NCBI GenBank assembly: GCA_902790465.1
Contig: CADASF010000001.1
Span: 62,001-126,000 of the forward strand
Source: an uncultured bacterium
GTDB taxonomy: Bacteria; Vulcanimicrobiota; CADAWZ01
Length of the DNA: 64,000 nucleotides
Direction of reading: 5' to 3'
The notes below the pieces were generated by a model that was given only the letters and a program-made list of their open reading frames with translations, searched no databases and was not told the origin of the DNA. Position 1 is the first letter of the stretch, and each line of letters opens with the position of its first letter. A program made the position numbers and the translations under genes. Shown here one piece after another: positions 24,641 to 33,484 of this stretch.

Positions 24641-25270
24641 TATCAATATTTTTTTATTTATATTCTGTTCTAAAATTTCAAACAGAATTTTTCCACTTGT
24701 TAAATCTATCAATTCTTTCTTAAATGCAGATAACTTTTCACTCTTTACAATGCAAGTAAGTTTTACATTTTCAGAAAAATCAGAGGATTCAACTTCAGCC
24801 CCAAATTTTCCAACAAAAAACATAATATTTTCATAACAAGAATAATCAAAAATTATATCAACTTTATCAACACATGATATAATAGATTTTTTTAAAAGTG
24901 GAACAATTTGAAAAACACCTTCTGAATATGCTTTTACAAGTCCACCTGTTCCGAGTTTTATACCTCCAAACCATCTCGTTGAAACAAGTACAATATTTGT
25001 AAATATACTCCCTGTCAATGCTGTTAAAATCGGCTTTCCAGCAGTCCCAGCTGGTTCCCCATCATCGGAACATCCTGATATTACACTATTTCCACTACCA
25101 ATTATAAAAGCAGAAACATTGTGTGTCGCATCTGAATATTTTTTCTTTATTTCAGAAATAAAAAGCCTTGCCTCTTCTGCAGTAAAAACTGGAGAAGCTG
25201 TTACAAGAAATTTTGACTTTTTTATAACATAAGATACTTCAGCTCTTTCATAAGGTATAAATTTATCCAT
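24635..25270 (-). CDS. YigZ/IMPACT-family protein
   Basis: The 211-residue protein belongs to the UPF0029 (IMPACT/YigZ) family. It shows 'KKSKFLVTASPV' at the start, 'DDGEPAGTAGKPIL' and 'VSTRWFGGIKLGTGGLVKAY', which are the family's signature strands. It has an N-terminal ribosomal-protein-S5-like fold and a C-terminal ferredoxin-like domain. Its role in bacteria is unclear; a link to translation is inferred from the eukaryotic Gcn2 inhibitor IMPACT. The ATG at 25270 overlaps the stop of the upstream gene, implying translational coupling. An ATG further upstream would read through that gene in another frame. Confidence 0.92.
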   Translation of the reverse strand: MDKFIPYERAEVSYVIKKSKFLVTASPVFTAEEARLFISEIKKKYSDATHNVSAFIIGSGNSVISGCSDDGEPAGTAGKPILTALTGSIFTNIVLVSTRWFGGIKLGTGGLVKAYSEGVFQIVPLLKKSIISCVDKVDIIFDYSCYENIMFFVGKFGAEVESSDFSENVKLTCIVKSEKLSAFKKELIDLTSGKILFEILEQNINKKILIK

Positions 25271-25682
25271 AAATTTTTGTAAATTCTTCTCCTGTTCCAA
25301 TCCATGGCCTTCCAAGTCGATGATTTTCAGAAACAGTGATTTTTTCAAACTTTTGAGCAATAAATGTGATCAAAATAGCAATTTCTCCCCAATCATCATT
25401 CTTCAAAGCATTTGCTATTTTATCTGCATAATTTCCTGTCCATTCCCACTCCATTCTAAATTTTTCGGATTTTTGCCAAAAATTTCTCTTCTCCCAAGCA
25501 AGCAATGTTTCATCAATACCATTAAATATTTTCTTTAATGAAACAGCAATACATTTTATCAATTCTTTTGAATGTTCATTTGGATTTGGGTCTTTAAATA
25601 ACTCTTTTATAGAAATTACAATTATTTTGCAAAGTTTAGTTCTCTGTTTACCTGCATTATCAGTATTTGAAATATAACTCAA
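25263..25682 (-). CDS. Conserved-looking small protein, unknown function
   Basis: The 139-residue helical protein has notable Trp-rich segments ('LLAWEKRNFWQKSEKFRMEWEW') and ends 'RLGRPWIGTGEEFTKIYG'. No family is recognised and there is no signal peptide. The start is TTG with AGGGTGAT upstream; its stop overlaps the YigZ start, so the two form an operon. It may be a helical adaptor, but nothing shows this. Confidence 0.65.
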   Translation of the reverse strand: MSYISNTDNAGKQRTKLCKIIVISIKELFKDPNPNEHSKELIKCIAVSLKKIFNGIDETLLAWEKRNFWQKSEKFRMEWEWTGNYADKIANALKNDDWGEIAILITFIAQKFEKITVSENHRLGRPWIGTGEEFTKIYG

Positions 25683-25837
25683 TTAAATCACCCTTTTAAT
25701 GAAAAAATTTTATACATTATATAACAATGTTTAAAAAACTTCAAGAAAAATTAACATTTTTTTTATATATTTTTTTTGATTTTGTCATATAATATAATGA
25801 ATAAATATTTTTTAAAAAAAAGAGTGAAGGAGCAGAA

Positions 25838-27571
25838 ATGAATTCTATATCATCAACAACTCCACAAATTTATAATACTACAACTACTACAAATAATAAT
25901 ATACAAATTCAACAAAATACAGAATCAATTCATGAAAATGTCGGAGATTCAGTATCTATAAATTCTTCTTCAAATACTACTCAAGAAATAACAAGAAGTC
26001 AAATTCAAGCACAGACCCAAGTAGAAGAAACACATACTGAAACTCCTCCTGCAATAACAGAAGAAACACCTACAGAGGAAACACATACTGAAGAGACATC
26101 TACACAAACAACAGTAACACCAAACGAAACAGAATCAGAATCTGTTGCTGATGTCGCAGAAGAAGAAACAAATACTGAAAATAACCAAAAACCAAGCATA
26201 GGAGAAAAATTGGCAGAGCTTGGCGATAAAGCACTAACTGCATATTTCACAGTTGCAGATAGTATAGATTCTTTCCCTGCTTTTATATATCCAGCAGTAA
26301 CTGGAGCAACAGCTGAACAGGCAGAATTTACATATAAAGTTCTCGATAAACTCCCAATGAAAGATGTTACATCTGTAAGTAACATCGAATGGGTTCCAGA
26401 ATTGTTCATGAGTGCAGATAAAACTGCTCATGCTTCTGGAGTTGCCTATTCAAATGTATCCCCATACATAAAAATAGCAGAAGATCAATGTGGTGATTTA
26501 GGAAAATGGGCTGAAAAAGTTATAATCCATGAAACAGGACACACAAGAGATTATAGTGAAGGCATTCTCAGCAATTTTGGAAGAGAAACAGATACAAATA
26601 AAATTTGGGGAGCAGGAAACAGAGTTACAGAATATGCAAAGACAAACCAAAGAGAAGACTTTGCAGAAAGTTATCAGTATTTCTATACAGAGGGCGATGC
26701 ACTTCAAGAAATAGCTCCTGAAAAATATGAAAGAATAAAAGAAATGGAACAAGCTGAAGGACTTGAAAAGGTAGTAGAACAAGATGCCTTCAGAGAAACA
26801 GGTAAATATATTGGTCAAAAACTTTCTGAATATCCATACTTAAAAACAGGTCTTGAAACTGCTTCTTACATAATAACAGGAGTTGCTACCGTAGTTGATG
26901 GTGTTAGATTGGCTCATGGCGTAAAAGAAAATGATGAAGCTAAACAGATGTCAGGAAATTTAGGATTGACAGCAACTGTAGCTTCATTTGCTTCTCCAAT
27001 AGCAGGTGTTGCAATAGATGGAGCTGAAAGAGCATTATCTCGTGCAATAGACAAAGAACAGATAACAGCTGAAGAAGCAAATTATGTAGCTTCTCATACA
27101 GTAGGAGCTCCAATAGCAGGAGCTATCAAACTTGGAAAATGGGTAGATTCTAAAATCACAGAAATAAAAGCAAACAGAACAGAATCACAACCTACAGAAG
27201 AGACAGAAGAAACTTCTCCAGAAGTAAATGAGAATGAAGAAACTAATGAAACAGAATCAACTGAAAAACCAAAAGCAACATTTAAATCAAGTATTAAAGC
27301 TCTTGGAATAGGACTCGGTGGTGCTATTGGTTCAGCTGCAGGAGCAATCGGTGGAATTTATGCAGGTGTAACAGCAGGATTTGCAATAGGTGGTCCAGCA
27401 GGCGGTGCAATAGGTTTCTTGATCGGTGCAGTTTTAGGAAATGCAACTATGAACCACTTAGGAGCAAAAATTGGTTCTGCAATAGGTGGCAAGATACAAG
27501 ACAAAGTAAATCCACAGCCAGCACCTACAGAAGAACAACAAACAACAGAAGAAGTAAATACAGAAAATTAA
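25838..27571 (+). CDS. ATLF-like zinc metalloprotease with glycine-zipper tail
   Basis: The 577-residue protein has three regions. Residues 1-115 are Thr/Glu/Ser/Asn-rich and disordered, with 'GDSVSINSSS' and no signal peptide. Residues about 120-300 contain a gluzincin site: HETGH at 231-235, then 'EYAKTNQREDFAESY', in which Y266 and E273 align with the catalytic tyrosine and third zinc ligand of anthrax lethal factor-like (M34) peptidases. Residues about 485-560 form a long Gly/Ala zipper ('GGAIGSAAGAIGGIYAG') typical of membrane-inserting or packing helices. Monocistronic, with AAGGAG before the ATG and a terminator after. Substrate unknown; a Pro-Pro-endopeptidase-like role is an alternative to a host- or competitor-directed one. 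Confidence 0.78.
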   Translation: MNSISSTTPQIYNTTTTTNNNIQIQQNTESIHENVGDSVSINSSSNTTQEITRSQIQAQTQVEETHTETPPAITEETPTEETHTEETSTQTTVTPNETESESVADVAEEETNTENNQKPSIGEKLAELGDKALTAYFTVADSIDSFPAFIYPAVTGATAEQAEFTYKVLDKLPMKDVTSVSNIEWVPELFMSADKTAHASGVAYSNVSPYIKIAEDQCGDLGKWAEKVIIHETGHTRDYSEGILSNFGRETDTNKIWGAGNRVTEYAKTNQREDFAESYQYFYTEGDALQEIAPEKYERIKEMEQAEGLEKVVEQDAFRETGKYIGQKLSEYPYLKTGLETASYIITGVATVVDGVRLAHGVKENDEAKQMSGNLGLTATVASFASPIAGVAIDGAERALSRAIDKEQITAEEANYVASHTVGAPIAGAIKLGKWVDSKITEIKANRTESQPTEETEETSPEVNENEETNETESTEKPKATFKSSIKALGIGLGGAIGSAAGAIGGIYAGVTAGFAIGGPAGGAIGFLIGAVLGNATMNHLGAKIGSAIGGKIQDKVNPQPAPTEEQQTTEEVNTEN

Positions 27572-27591
27572 AAATTTTTATTTAGTAAATT

Positions 27592-27632
27592 CAAAGGGGT
27601 GGGAAAAAATGATTTTTTCACACCCCTTTTAC
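27592..27632 (+). terminator. Terminator of the metalloprotease gene
   Basis: AAAGGGGTGgGAAAAAA pairs with TTTTTTCaCACCCCTTTT around a short loop. Confidence 0.8.
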
Positions 27633-27778
27633 TTTCTATGATACAATATTTGTAAGAAAAAACTAATTCTTTTCTTGCTTATATAAGTTTTTCAAAGCCT
27701 TTTTATGTTATAAAAAAGGTTTTTAGTCTGAATTATAAAATATTAATTATAAAATAATGGCGAGAGAGGTAAAAAAAT

Positions 27779-28384
27779 ATGATGGAATGGTGGGAAGCAC
27801 TTACTTTATTACAAAAAATATTTGTAGGAAGTGCAATTCCTTCGAGTTTGTTTATAATACTCACATTTGTATTGTCTTGTATAACTCTTGATGCTGAATT
27901 TCATCACGGTAATTTTGACCTCGATTTGGACGATCCCTTTGGTATATTAAATCTGAGAGGATTTATGTCATTTTTATCTATAGGTGGATGGACAGGTTAT
28001 TGGTTAACAATATCTAATTTTTCATCTCCAATAGCAATAGCAGGTGGATTAATAGCAGGATTGATAACAGCAAAGGCTACGACCTCCCTAACTAATTACC
28101 TCATGAAAACAAACTACAATGGAAATATAAAGTCAGAAAATGCGATAGGACAAATAGGCGAAGTATATTTGACTATTCCAGCAAATGGAAAAGATCAGGG
28201 AAAAGTAAATGTTTTAGTACAGGGAAAATTGGTAGAATTTGATGCAATTACAACTAAAGGAATTGAGTTGAAAACAGGCGATAAAATAGCTGTTATAGAT
28301 ATAAAAGAAAATAATCTGCTTGTAGTAGAGTCTGCTGTGAACTATTTAAAAGAACCTGAAATTTTAGAGGAAGGAAATCAATAA
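27779..28384 (+). CDS. YqiJ/NfeD-like membrane protein with OB-fold
   Basis: The 201-residue protein has about three hydrophobic helices ('IFVGSAIPSSLFIILTFVL', a Gly/Trp-containing middle pair) and a C-terminal beta-barrel of about 70 residues ('AIGQIGEVYLTIPANGKDQGK', 'LKTGDKIAVIDI') of the NfeD/OB type. Proteins of this kind are encoded next to flotillins (YqiJ-YqiK, NfeD-FloT) and are thought to anchor or organise SPFH rings. Here it heads the SPFH cluster and ends one base before the next gene, so it is the first gene of that operon. Confidence 0.85.
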   Translation: MMEWWEALTLLQKIFVGSAIPSSLFIILTFVLSCITLDAEFHHGNFDLDLDDPFGILNLRGFMSFLSIGGWTGYWLTISNFSSPIAIAGGLIAGLITAKATTSLTNYLMKTNYNGNIKSENAIGQIGEVYLTIPANGKDQGKVNVLVQGKLVEFDAITTKGIELKTGDKIAVIDIKENNLLVVESAVNYLKEPEILEEGNQ

Positions 28385-28385
28385 T

Positions 28386-28934
28386 ATGACATTTGCCTTA
28401 ATAATATCATTTACAATACTTATTATTATATCTATGATGTGTGGCTATCTATTTTCAAGATATAAGACTTGCCCACCAGATAAAATTCTTGTAGTATATG
28501 GTGAAACAGGAAATAGTGAACATCAAATATGCATCCATAGTGGTGGTCGTTTTATTCTTCCGATTATTCAACAATATCAATATATAGATATTGTTATTCA
28601 TTCTATAAATATACAATTAGAAAATATAAATGATAGAAATAAAGAAAAATTTACAATATCAGCAATTTTTAATGTAAGTGTATCTATAGATATGGATATA
28701 TTATCTAAAGGAATGAAGAATTTTAACATAGTTGGACAAAACAGTATAGAAATAGAAAACAAAATAAAAGAAACAATAACAAAACAATTTGAATTGATAA
28801 TTAAAAGAACTTCTTTAAATGAAAAAGATATAAATATGGAAAAATTAATTGAAGATACATATTCTGAAACAGAGGAAGAATTAAAGAAAATTGGTTTTCA
28901 TTTAGTAAATGTAAATATTTACAATATAGATTAA
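28386..28934 (+). CDS. Short SPFH protein 1 (no flotillin coiled coil)
   Basis: The 182-residue protein has an N-terminal membrane anchor (about 1-23), the flotillin-type 'SRYKTCPPDKILVVYGETG' and 'HSGGRFILPIIQQYQYIDI' strands, and an SPFH domain that ends 'LKKIGFHLVNVNIYNID'. It stops where the coiled-coil half of the full flotillin at 30191 begins. It is the most divergent of the three: the 'GISTEPGIMENAAERLLG' segment is altered. A ribosome site (GAGGAAGG) lies in the end of the upstream gene. Probably modifies or caps flotillin assemblies; inferred. Confidence 0.8.
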   Translation: MTFALIISFTILIIISMMCGYLFSRYKTCPPDKILVVYGETGNSEHQICIHSGGRFILPIIQQYQYIDIVIHSINIQLENINDRNKEKFTISAIFNVSVSIDMDILSKGMKNFNIVGQNSIEIENKIKETITKQFELIIKRTSLNEKDINMEKLIEDTYSETEEELKKIGFHLVNVNIYNID

Positions 28935-28950
28935 AAGGAGATAATTTCAA

Positions 28951-29499
28951 ATGTATAGTCCTCTACCAATGCTATTTGTTTTTTTTATTTTCATATTCTT
29001 CATGATTTTTTCTTATCTCATATCAAGATATAGACTATGCCCTGCTGATAAAGTTTTAGTAGTATATGGTACTGCAGAAGCAGGCAGAGTCTGTAAATGT
29101 ATCCACGGTGGTGGTATATTTGTATTACCAATAATTCAAGACTACCAATATCTCGATTTAACACCAATTGGAATAACAAGTGAAATAGAAAATATATATT
29201 CAAAAAATAACATAAAAATAAATATTCAAGGAAAATTCACATTTGGTATCTCTGAAGAAAAAGGAATAATGGAAAATGCTGCAATATACCTATTATCAAA
29301 ATCCCCAAAAGAAATAAGTGATTTGGCAAACAATATAATAGAAGGTCAAGTTAGACTTATATCAAGTAAAATAGAAATAAAACAAAATGGAGAAGATATA
29401 AAAGCAGTATTTAATGAAAATATTTCTTCAGCTTTAAAAGAGGTTTTTAATAAAATTGGATTAAAATTAATAAATATTGATATAGTTGATGTTTATTAA
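28951..29499 (+). CDS. Short SPFH protein 2
   Basis: The 182-residue membrane-anchored SPFH domain has 'SRYRLCPADKVLVVYGTAE' and 'HGGGIFVLPIIQDYQYLDLT', and keeps 'KGIMENAAIYLL', close to the full flotillin. It ends 'IGLKLINIDIVDVY', again just before the coiled coil would start. Its own Shine-Dalgarno (AAAGGAG) is 13 bases from the ATG. The clean stop and normal codon use suggest a designed short form and not decay. Confidence 0.82.
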   Translation: MYSPLPMLFVFFIFIFFMIFSYLISRYRLCPADKVLVVYGTAEAGRVCKCIHGGGIFVLPIIQDYQYLDLTPIGITSEIENIYSKNNIKINIQGKFTFGISEEKGIMENAAIYLLSKSPKEISDLANNIIEGQVRLISSKIEIKQNGEDIKAVFNENISSALKEVFNKIGLKLINIDIVDVY

Positions 29500-29531
29500 A
29501 CTCAAAGTGAAAAGTAGAGAAGAATTTCCAA

Positions 29532-30098
29532 ATGGGTATCGGAATAATTGGATTTTTTATCGGTGTTACTATTATATTTATAATTATTGTGTTTTATACA
29601 ATATCAATATATAAAAAATGTCCACAGGGAAAAATCCTTGTAACCTATAATCAAATAGGAAAAGAAAAGACATATAAACCAATTACAAAAGGTGGCATAT
29701 TTGTATTTCCAATAATTCAAGATTATCAATATCTTGATTTAGCCCCTATAGCTTTTGACATTAACAAAAATGTACTTATTTGGGATAATACAAAATTAAA
29801 TGTATCAGTGACAGTTACAGTAGGTATTTCAACCGAGCCAAGTATAATGGAAAATGCAGTTGAAAGACTTTTAGGTCTAAGTCAACAGGATATCCAAGAT
29901 ATGGCAAAAGACATTATTACAGGTCAAGTGAGACTTATATTTGCACAAACTAAATTTGAAAAAATAAGAACAAATATAGTTAACATAAATTCAATGATTT
30001 CTGAAAATGCAAATCATGAAGTGAACAAAATTGGTTTACAACTGATAAATTTCAATATTACTCGAATTAGTGATGAAAATTCAAGAACTTTAATATAA
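29532..30098 (+). CDS. Short SPFH protein 3
   Basis: The 188-residue protein has a membrane anchor, the SPFH strands ('KGGIFVFPIIQDYQYLDLA') and the best match among the short forms to the full flotillin motif ('GISTEPSIMENAVERLLGLS', 'DIITGQVRLI'). It ends with an SPFH C-terminal strand and a few residues beyond. A 92-base AT-rich gap to the next gene shows no terminator. Likely in the same transcript as its neighbours. Confidence 0.82.
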   Translation: MGIGIIGFFIGVTIIFIIIVFYTISIYKKCPQGKILVTYNQIGKEKTYKPITKGGIFVFPIIQDYQYLDLAPIAFDINKNVLIWDNTKLNVSVTVTVGISTEPSIMENAVERLLGLSQQDIQDMAKDIITGQVRLIFAQTKFEKIRTNIVNINSMISENANHEVNKIGLQLINFNITRISDENSRTLI

Positions 30099-30190
30099 CA
30101 AAGTTAGTTTAAAGGGAATTTATTTAAATAAATAGAAAATTTATTTAATAAGTTTTAATACTAAAAAAAATAAAAAGGAGAATTCGTTTT

Positions 30191-31804
30191 ATGAATGGAT
30201 TAATTATAGGAGGAATAATATTTTTTGTTATATTCTGTATGGGTGCTTATCTATTTTCAAGATACAGAACATGTCCTTCAGACAAAGTCCTTGTAGTCTA
30301 TGGTCAAACAGGAGGAAATAGAGCTTCAAATTGTATCCACGGTGGTGGAAAATTTGTATTACCAGTAATTCAAGATTACCAATACCTTGATTTGACACCT
30401 ATAGGAATAAGTGTTGACCTCAAAAATGCACTTTCAAAACAAAACATCAGAGTCGATGTTCCTTCAAAATTTACAGTAGGTATTTCAACTGAACCAGGTA
30501 TAATGGAAAATGCTGCAGAAAGACTTTTAGGTCAAAGTCAGCAGGCAATTCAAGATATGGCAAAAGATATCATCTTCGGTCAGCTCAGACTTGTCATAGC
30601 CCAGATGGATATCGAAGAAATCAACGCAAACAGAGATAAACTTCTTGCCAATGTATCAACAAACGTCGATACAGAACTTAAAAAAATTGGTTTGAAACTC
30701 ATTAACGTCAATATCACTGATATTATTGATGAATCTGGATATATCGCAGCTCTCGGTCAAGAAGCAACAGCAAAAGCTATAAACGATGCTAAGATTTCAG
30801 TTGCTGAAGCAAATAAAAACGGTGCAATCGGTGAATCAAAAGCAAAAAAAGAGCAGAGAATTCAAGTAGCACAGGCTGAAGCAGAAACACTCGCTGGAGA
30901 AGCTGAAGCTAAACAACAACAGAGAATTAATGTAGCAAATGCAGAAGCAACAGCACTTGCTGGAGAAGCTGAAGCTAAGAAAGCACAGAGAATTAAAGTA
31001 GCACAAGCTGATTCTCTTGCAATCATCGGAGAAAACGAAGCAGATGCAAAGATTGCAGAATCAAATGCAACATTGAGAGAACGCAAAGCTGAAGCAGCAA
31101 GAAGAGCTAACACAGCTGAAAAAATTAAAATTGCACAAGTCAATCAAGAATCATACTTAGCAGAAAAAGAGGCAGAAAATGCTCGTGCTCAGAAAGAGCA
31201 TGCAACATTGGAAGCTGATGTTCTCGTAAAAGCATCTATCGCAGGAAAAGAAAAAGAAATCCAAGCACAAGCTGAAGCTGAACAGATCAGAATCAAAGCA
31301 CAAGGTGAAGCTGACGCTATATTCTCAAGAATGCAAGCTGAAGCTCGTGGTATCCAAGAAATGTTATCTAAACAAGCTGCTGGTATCGCTGAATATGTAA
31401 AAGCTGCTGGTGGAACATCTGAAGATGCTCTCAGAATGATGATCGCTGATAAGATTGAAACATTGCTCTCAACTCAAGTTGAAGCTATTAAGAACATCAA
31501 AATTGATAAGGTTACTGTTTGGGACGGTGGAAATGGCGGTTCAGACAATAATACATCAACAGCAAATTTCATCTCTGGCATGATGAAAGCAGTACCTCCA
31601 ATGAGCGAGATCTTCAACATGGCAGGATTGGAAATTCCTTCTTACTTAGGTGAAAAAGCAAAAGCAACACCTCATCAAGTAACAGCTCCTGCTCAACCAG
31701 CAAGAGTAGCTCAACCAGCTACAACAACACAAGTTGCAAGACCTGCAACAGCTCCTGTAGCAAGACCTGCAACACCACAACAAGCCACAGTAGTAAAAAG
31801 ATAA
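30191..31804 (+). CDS. Flotillin-family SPFH protein
   Basis: The 537-residue protein is a full flotillin. It has an N-terminal membrane anchor (1-23), an SPFH domain (about 25-185; 'GISTEPGIMENAAERLLGQS'), a long Ala/Glu/Lys coiled coil with near-identical repeats ('AGEAEAKQQQRINVANAEA', about 220-400), a flotillin C-terminal region, and a Pro/Ala/Gln tail of about 45 residues. Flotillins form rings or scaffolds that organise membrane microdomains. The coiled coil is richer in GC codons than its neighbours, as in a highly expressed gene. AAAGGAG precedes the ATG. Confidence 0.92.
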   Translation: MNGLIIGGIIFFVIFCMGAYLFSRYRTCPSDKVLVVYGQTGGNRASNCIHGGGKFVLPVIQDYQYLDLTPIGISVDLKNALSKQNIRVDVPSKFTVGISTEPGIMENAAERLLGQSQQAIQDMAKDIIFGQLRLVIAQMDIEEINANRDKLLANVSTNVDTELKKIGLKLINVNITDIIDESGYIAALGQEATAKAINDAKISVAEANKNGAIGESKAKKEQRIQVAQAEAETLAGEAEAKQQQRINVANAEATALAGEAEAKKAQRIKVAQADSLAIIGENEADAKIAESNATLRERKAEAARRANTAEKIKIAQVNQESYLAEKEAENARAQKEHATLEADVLVKASIAGKEKEIQAQAEAEQIRIKAQGEADAIFSRMQAEARGIQEMLSKQAAGIAEYVKAAGGTSEDALRMMIADKIETLLSTQVEAIKNIKIDKVTVWDGGNGGSDNNTSTANFISGMMKAVPPMSEIFNMAGLEIPSYLGEKAKATPHQVTAPAQPARVAQPATTTQVARPATAPVARPATPQQATVVKR

Positions 31805-31824
31805 AACACTAATATAACAAATAA

Positions 31825-31860
31825 AAAAATCCCTTTCTAAACTGAAGGGGATTTTTTTAT
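31825..31860 (+). terminator. Terminator of the SPFH operon
   Basis: AAATCCCCTTCA-type pairing: AAATCCCTTTC with GAAGGGGATTT, followed by seven T. Confidence 0.8.
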
Positions 31861-31885
31861 TATTACTAACTTTATTCAAAATCAA

Positions 31886-31920
31886 AAAAAATACCACATT
31901 AAAAAATGCGGTATTTTTAT
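31886..31920 (-). terminator. hpf terminator
   Basis: On the - strand AATACCGCATT pairs with AATGTGGTATT around a T loop, followed by a T-run. Confidence 0.8.
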
Positions 31921-31941
31921 GTTTTATCCATTTAAAAGCTG

Positions 31942-32514
31942 TTATTTAACGATTGTATCTATTAAACTATAGCCTTTTTGGCACTTATAAACTACATTAA
32001 CTCTTCCAGTTGCTGCATTTACAAAAACCGAGAACCCATGTCCTCTTGACTCCATATCCATTATGGCGTCTTTGACATAAATCGGTTTAGGATTTACCCG
32101 TCTTATGAGTTTAACATCTTCTTCGAGACCTACATCTTCAAAGTCTTCGTCATTCTCTTCATCTGCATCACCAAATACAGGAATACCATCAGGTACTTCA
32201 TACGGGACATTTTCGAGAGCTTTTACAGGTTTTCTTGTTGTTTTTTCTTTCTGCTTACGAAGCTGTTTTTCTAATTTTTCGATAGCACTATCAAGCGAGG
32301 CATACATGTCTGCAGTCTTTTCCTCAGCTCTAAAATTGGCATTATTTGTGTGAATATTAATTTCAGCAATATGCCAACTTCTCTCTGTGCTGAAAGTAAC
32401 ATCTGCAGAAATAATCGAGTCAGAATATTTTGTGAGCTTACCGAGTTTTTTGTCGGTATAGTCTCTCAATGCTTCGGTTACTTCAAGATTTTTTCCTTTT
32501 ACCGTAATTTGCAT
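31942..32514 (-). CDS. hpf: Ribosome hibernation promoting factor, long form
   Basis: The 190-residue protein has an N-terminal HPF/YfiA domain ('QITVKGKNLEVTEALRDY', with basic helices) that blocks the decoding site, an acidic linker, and a C-terminal dimerisation domain ('VKLIRRVNPKPIYVKDAIMD'). The long form pairs 70S ribosomes into inactive 100S dimers in starvation. The ATG at 32514 is taken because AAAAGGGGG lies seven bases upstream. A TTG two codons earlier falls too close to that site. Confidence 0.95.
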   Translation of the reverse strand: MQITVKGKNLEVTEALRDYTDKKLGKLTKYSDSIISADVTFSTERSWHIAEINIHTNNANFRAEEKTADMYASLDSAIEKLEKQLRKQKEKTTRKPVKALENVPYEVPDGIPVFGDADEENDEDFEDVGLEEDVKLIRRVNPKPIYVKDAIMDMESRGHGFSVFVNAATGRVNVVYKCQKGYSLIDTIVK

Positions 32515-32629
32515 ACGCAAACCCCCTTTTCCCTTTTAATTGCCATTATTGGAAAAACACACTTTATAATTTCTACTACTTTTTTTTATATCCTTTCAAA
32601 AAATTTTTATTTATTATACCGAATTTGAA

Positions 32630-33484
32630 TTAATGAATATTATTAAATTCTTTAATTAATATACCATTTTCTAGATCATTTAAATTATATAACCTATCTA
32701 AAACAGAAAATGTCTCTCTCAAATTGCCCTTTGCAGATTCCCAACCTTTACCATCTGTTATCCAAATAAATTTCACCTTTGGATTATCCCTTGCCTCTTC
32801 AGTAAGCATTTTAAAAGATCTAGCAGTTTCGTTTAATTTAGATCCACCTGTTGAATAAAAATTGGTCTCTATTAAATATATAAAATAATCTGTTTTTACG
32901 ACAAAATCAAATCTCTTTGTAGATGTACCACTTCCAGAAATACTGTCAAGAGAGACATTCCACTTTGACTCTATTTCTGTTAAATACATCTCCTTATAAT
33001 ATTCAACCCCTGTCCTTTTTATAAACAATTCGACAAGGTCTTCCATTTGATGCCCACCTCTATTTTTTCTTCCATTGCTGTCAAGTCCTGTCTCAACACC
33101 TGTTATATAATCTACAAGATTATTTATTTTATGACCTGACAACAAATCAAATAAACCTGTTTTTTTCATAAAATAGACATATTCATCAACAGAATACTTG
33201 ATTTTTTTGAAATCAAATAAAAATGCTCCCCTATCATCTTGGGCATATATCTCATAATCTCTGACAGCAAGCAAAATAGGAATACATTTTAAAATTTGTG
33301 GATAATTTGACAATAAATTTTTAAAATCAACTTCAATATTTTTTGATCCTATTAAAGAATTTAAAATATTTAGTTCAATTTTTATGGAATCAACATTTTT
33401 ATATACTTTTTCAAAATCAACATAAAAACTGTATTTATTTATGCAATTCCTCATTGTAGAAAGCCAACTATCAAAATCTCTCAT
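32630..33484 (-). CDS. DpnII-type restriction endonuclease (GATC)
   Basis: The 284-residue protein matches the DpnII/MboI type II endonuclease family, which cuts unmethylated GATC. Visible family blocks are 'GLDSNGRKNRGGHQMEDLVE', 'FDFVVKTDYFIYLIETNFYS' (the nuclease core with an E-x-N strand) and 'GGSKLNETARSF'. Its start overlaps the methylase stop by 14 bases, giving coupled translation with the methylase made first. With the Dam gene it forms a complete GATC restriction-modification pair. GATC sites occur throughout the window and would need methylation. Confidence 0.92.
   Translation of the reverse strand: MRDFDSWLSTMRNCINKYSFYVDFEKVYKNVDSIKIELNILNSLIGSKNIEVDFKNLLSNYPQILKCIPILLAVRDYEIYAQDDRGAFLFDFKKIKYSVDEYVYFMKKTGLFDLLSGHKINNLVDYITGVETGLDSNGRKNRGGHQMEDLVELFIKRTGVEYYKEMYLTEIESKWNVSLDSISGSGTSTKRFDFVVKTDYFIYLIETNFYSTGGSKLNETARSFKMLTEEARDNPKVKFIWITDGKGWESAKGNLRETFSVLDRLYNLNDLENGILIKEFNNIH

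Noticed and set aside
24635-25360. YigZ start at 25360
   Set aside because: The extra 30 residues overlap the upstream gene in another frame and do not belong to the family's N-terminus.
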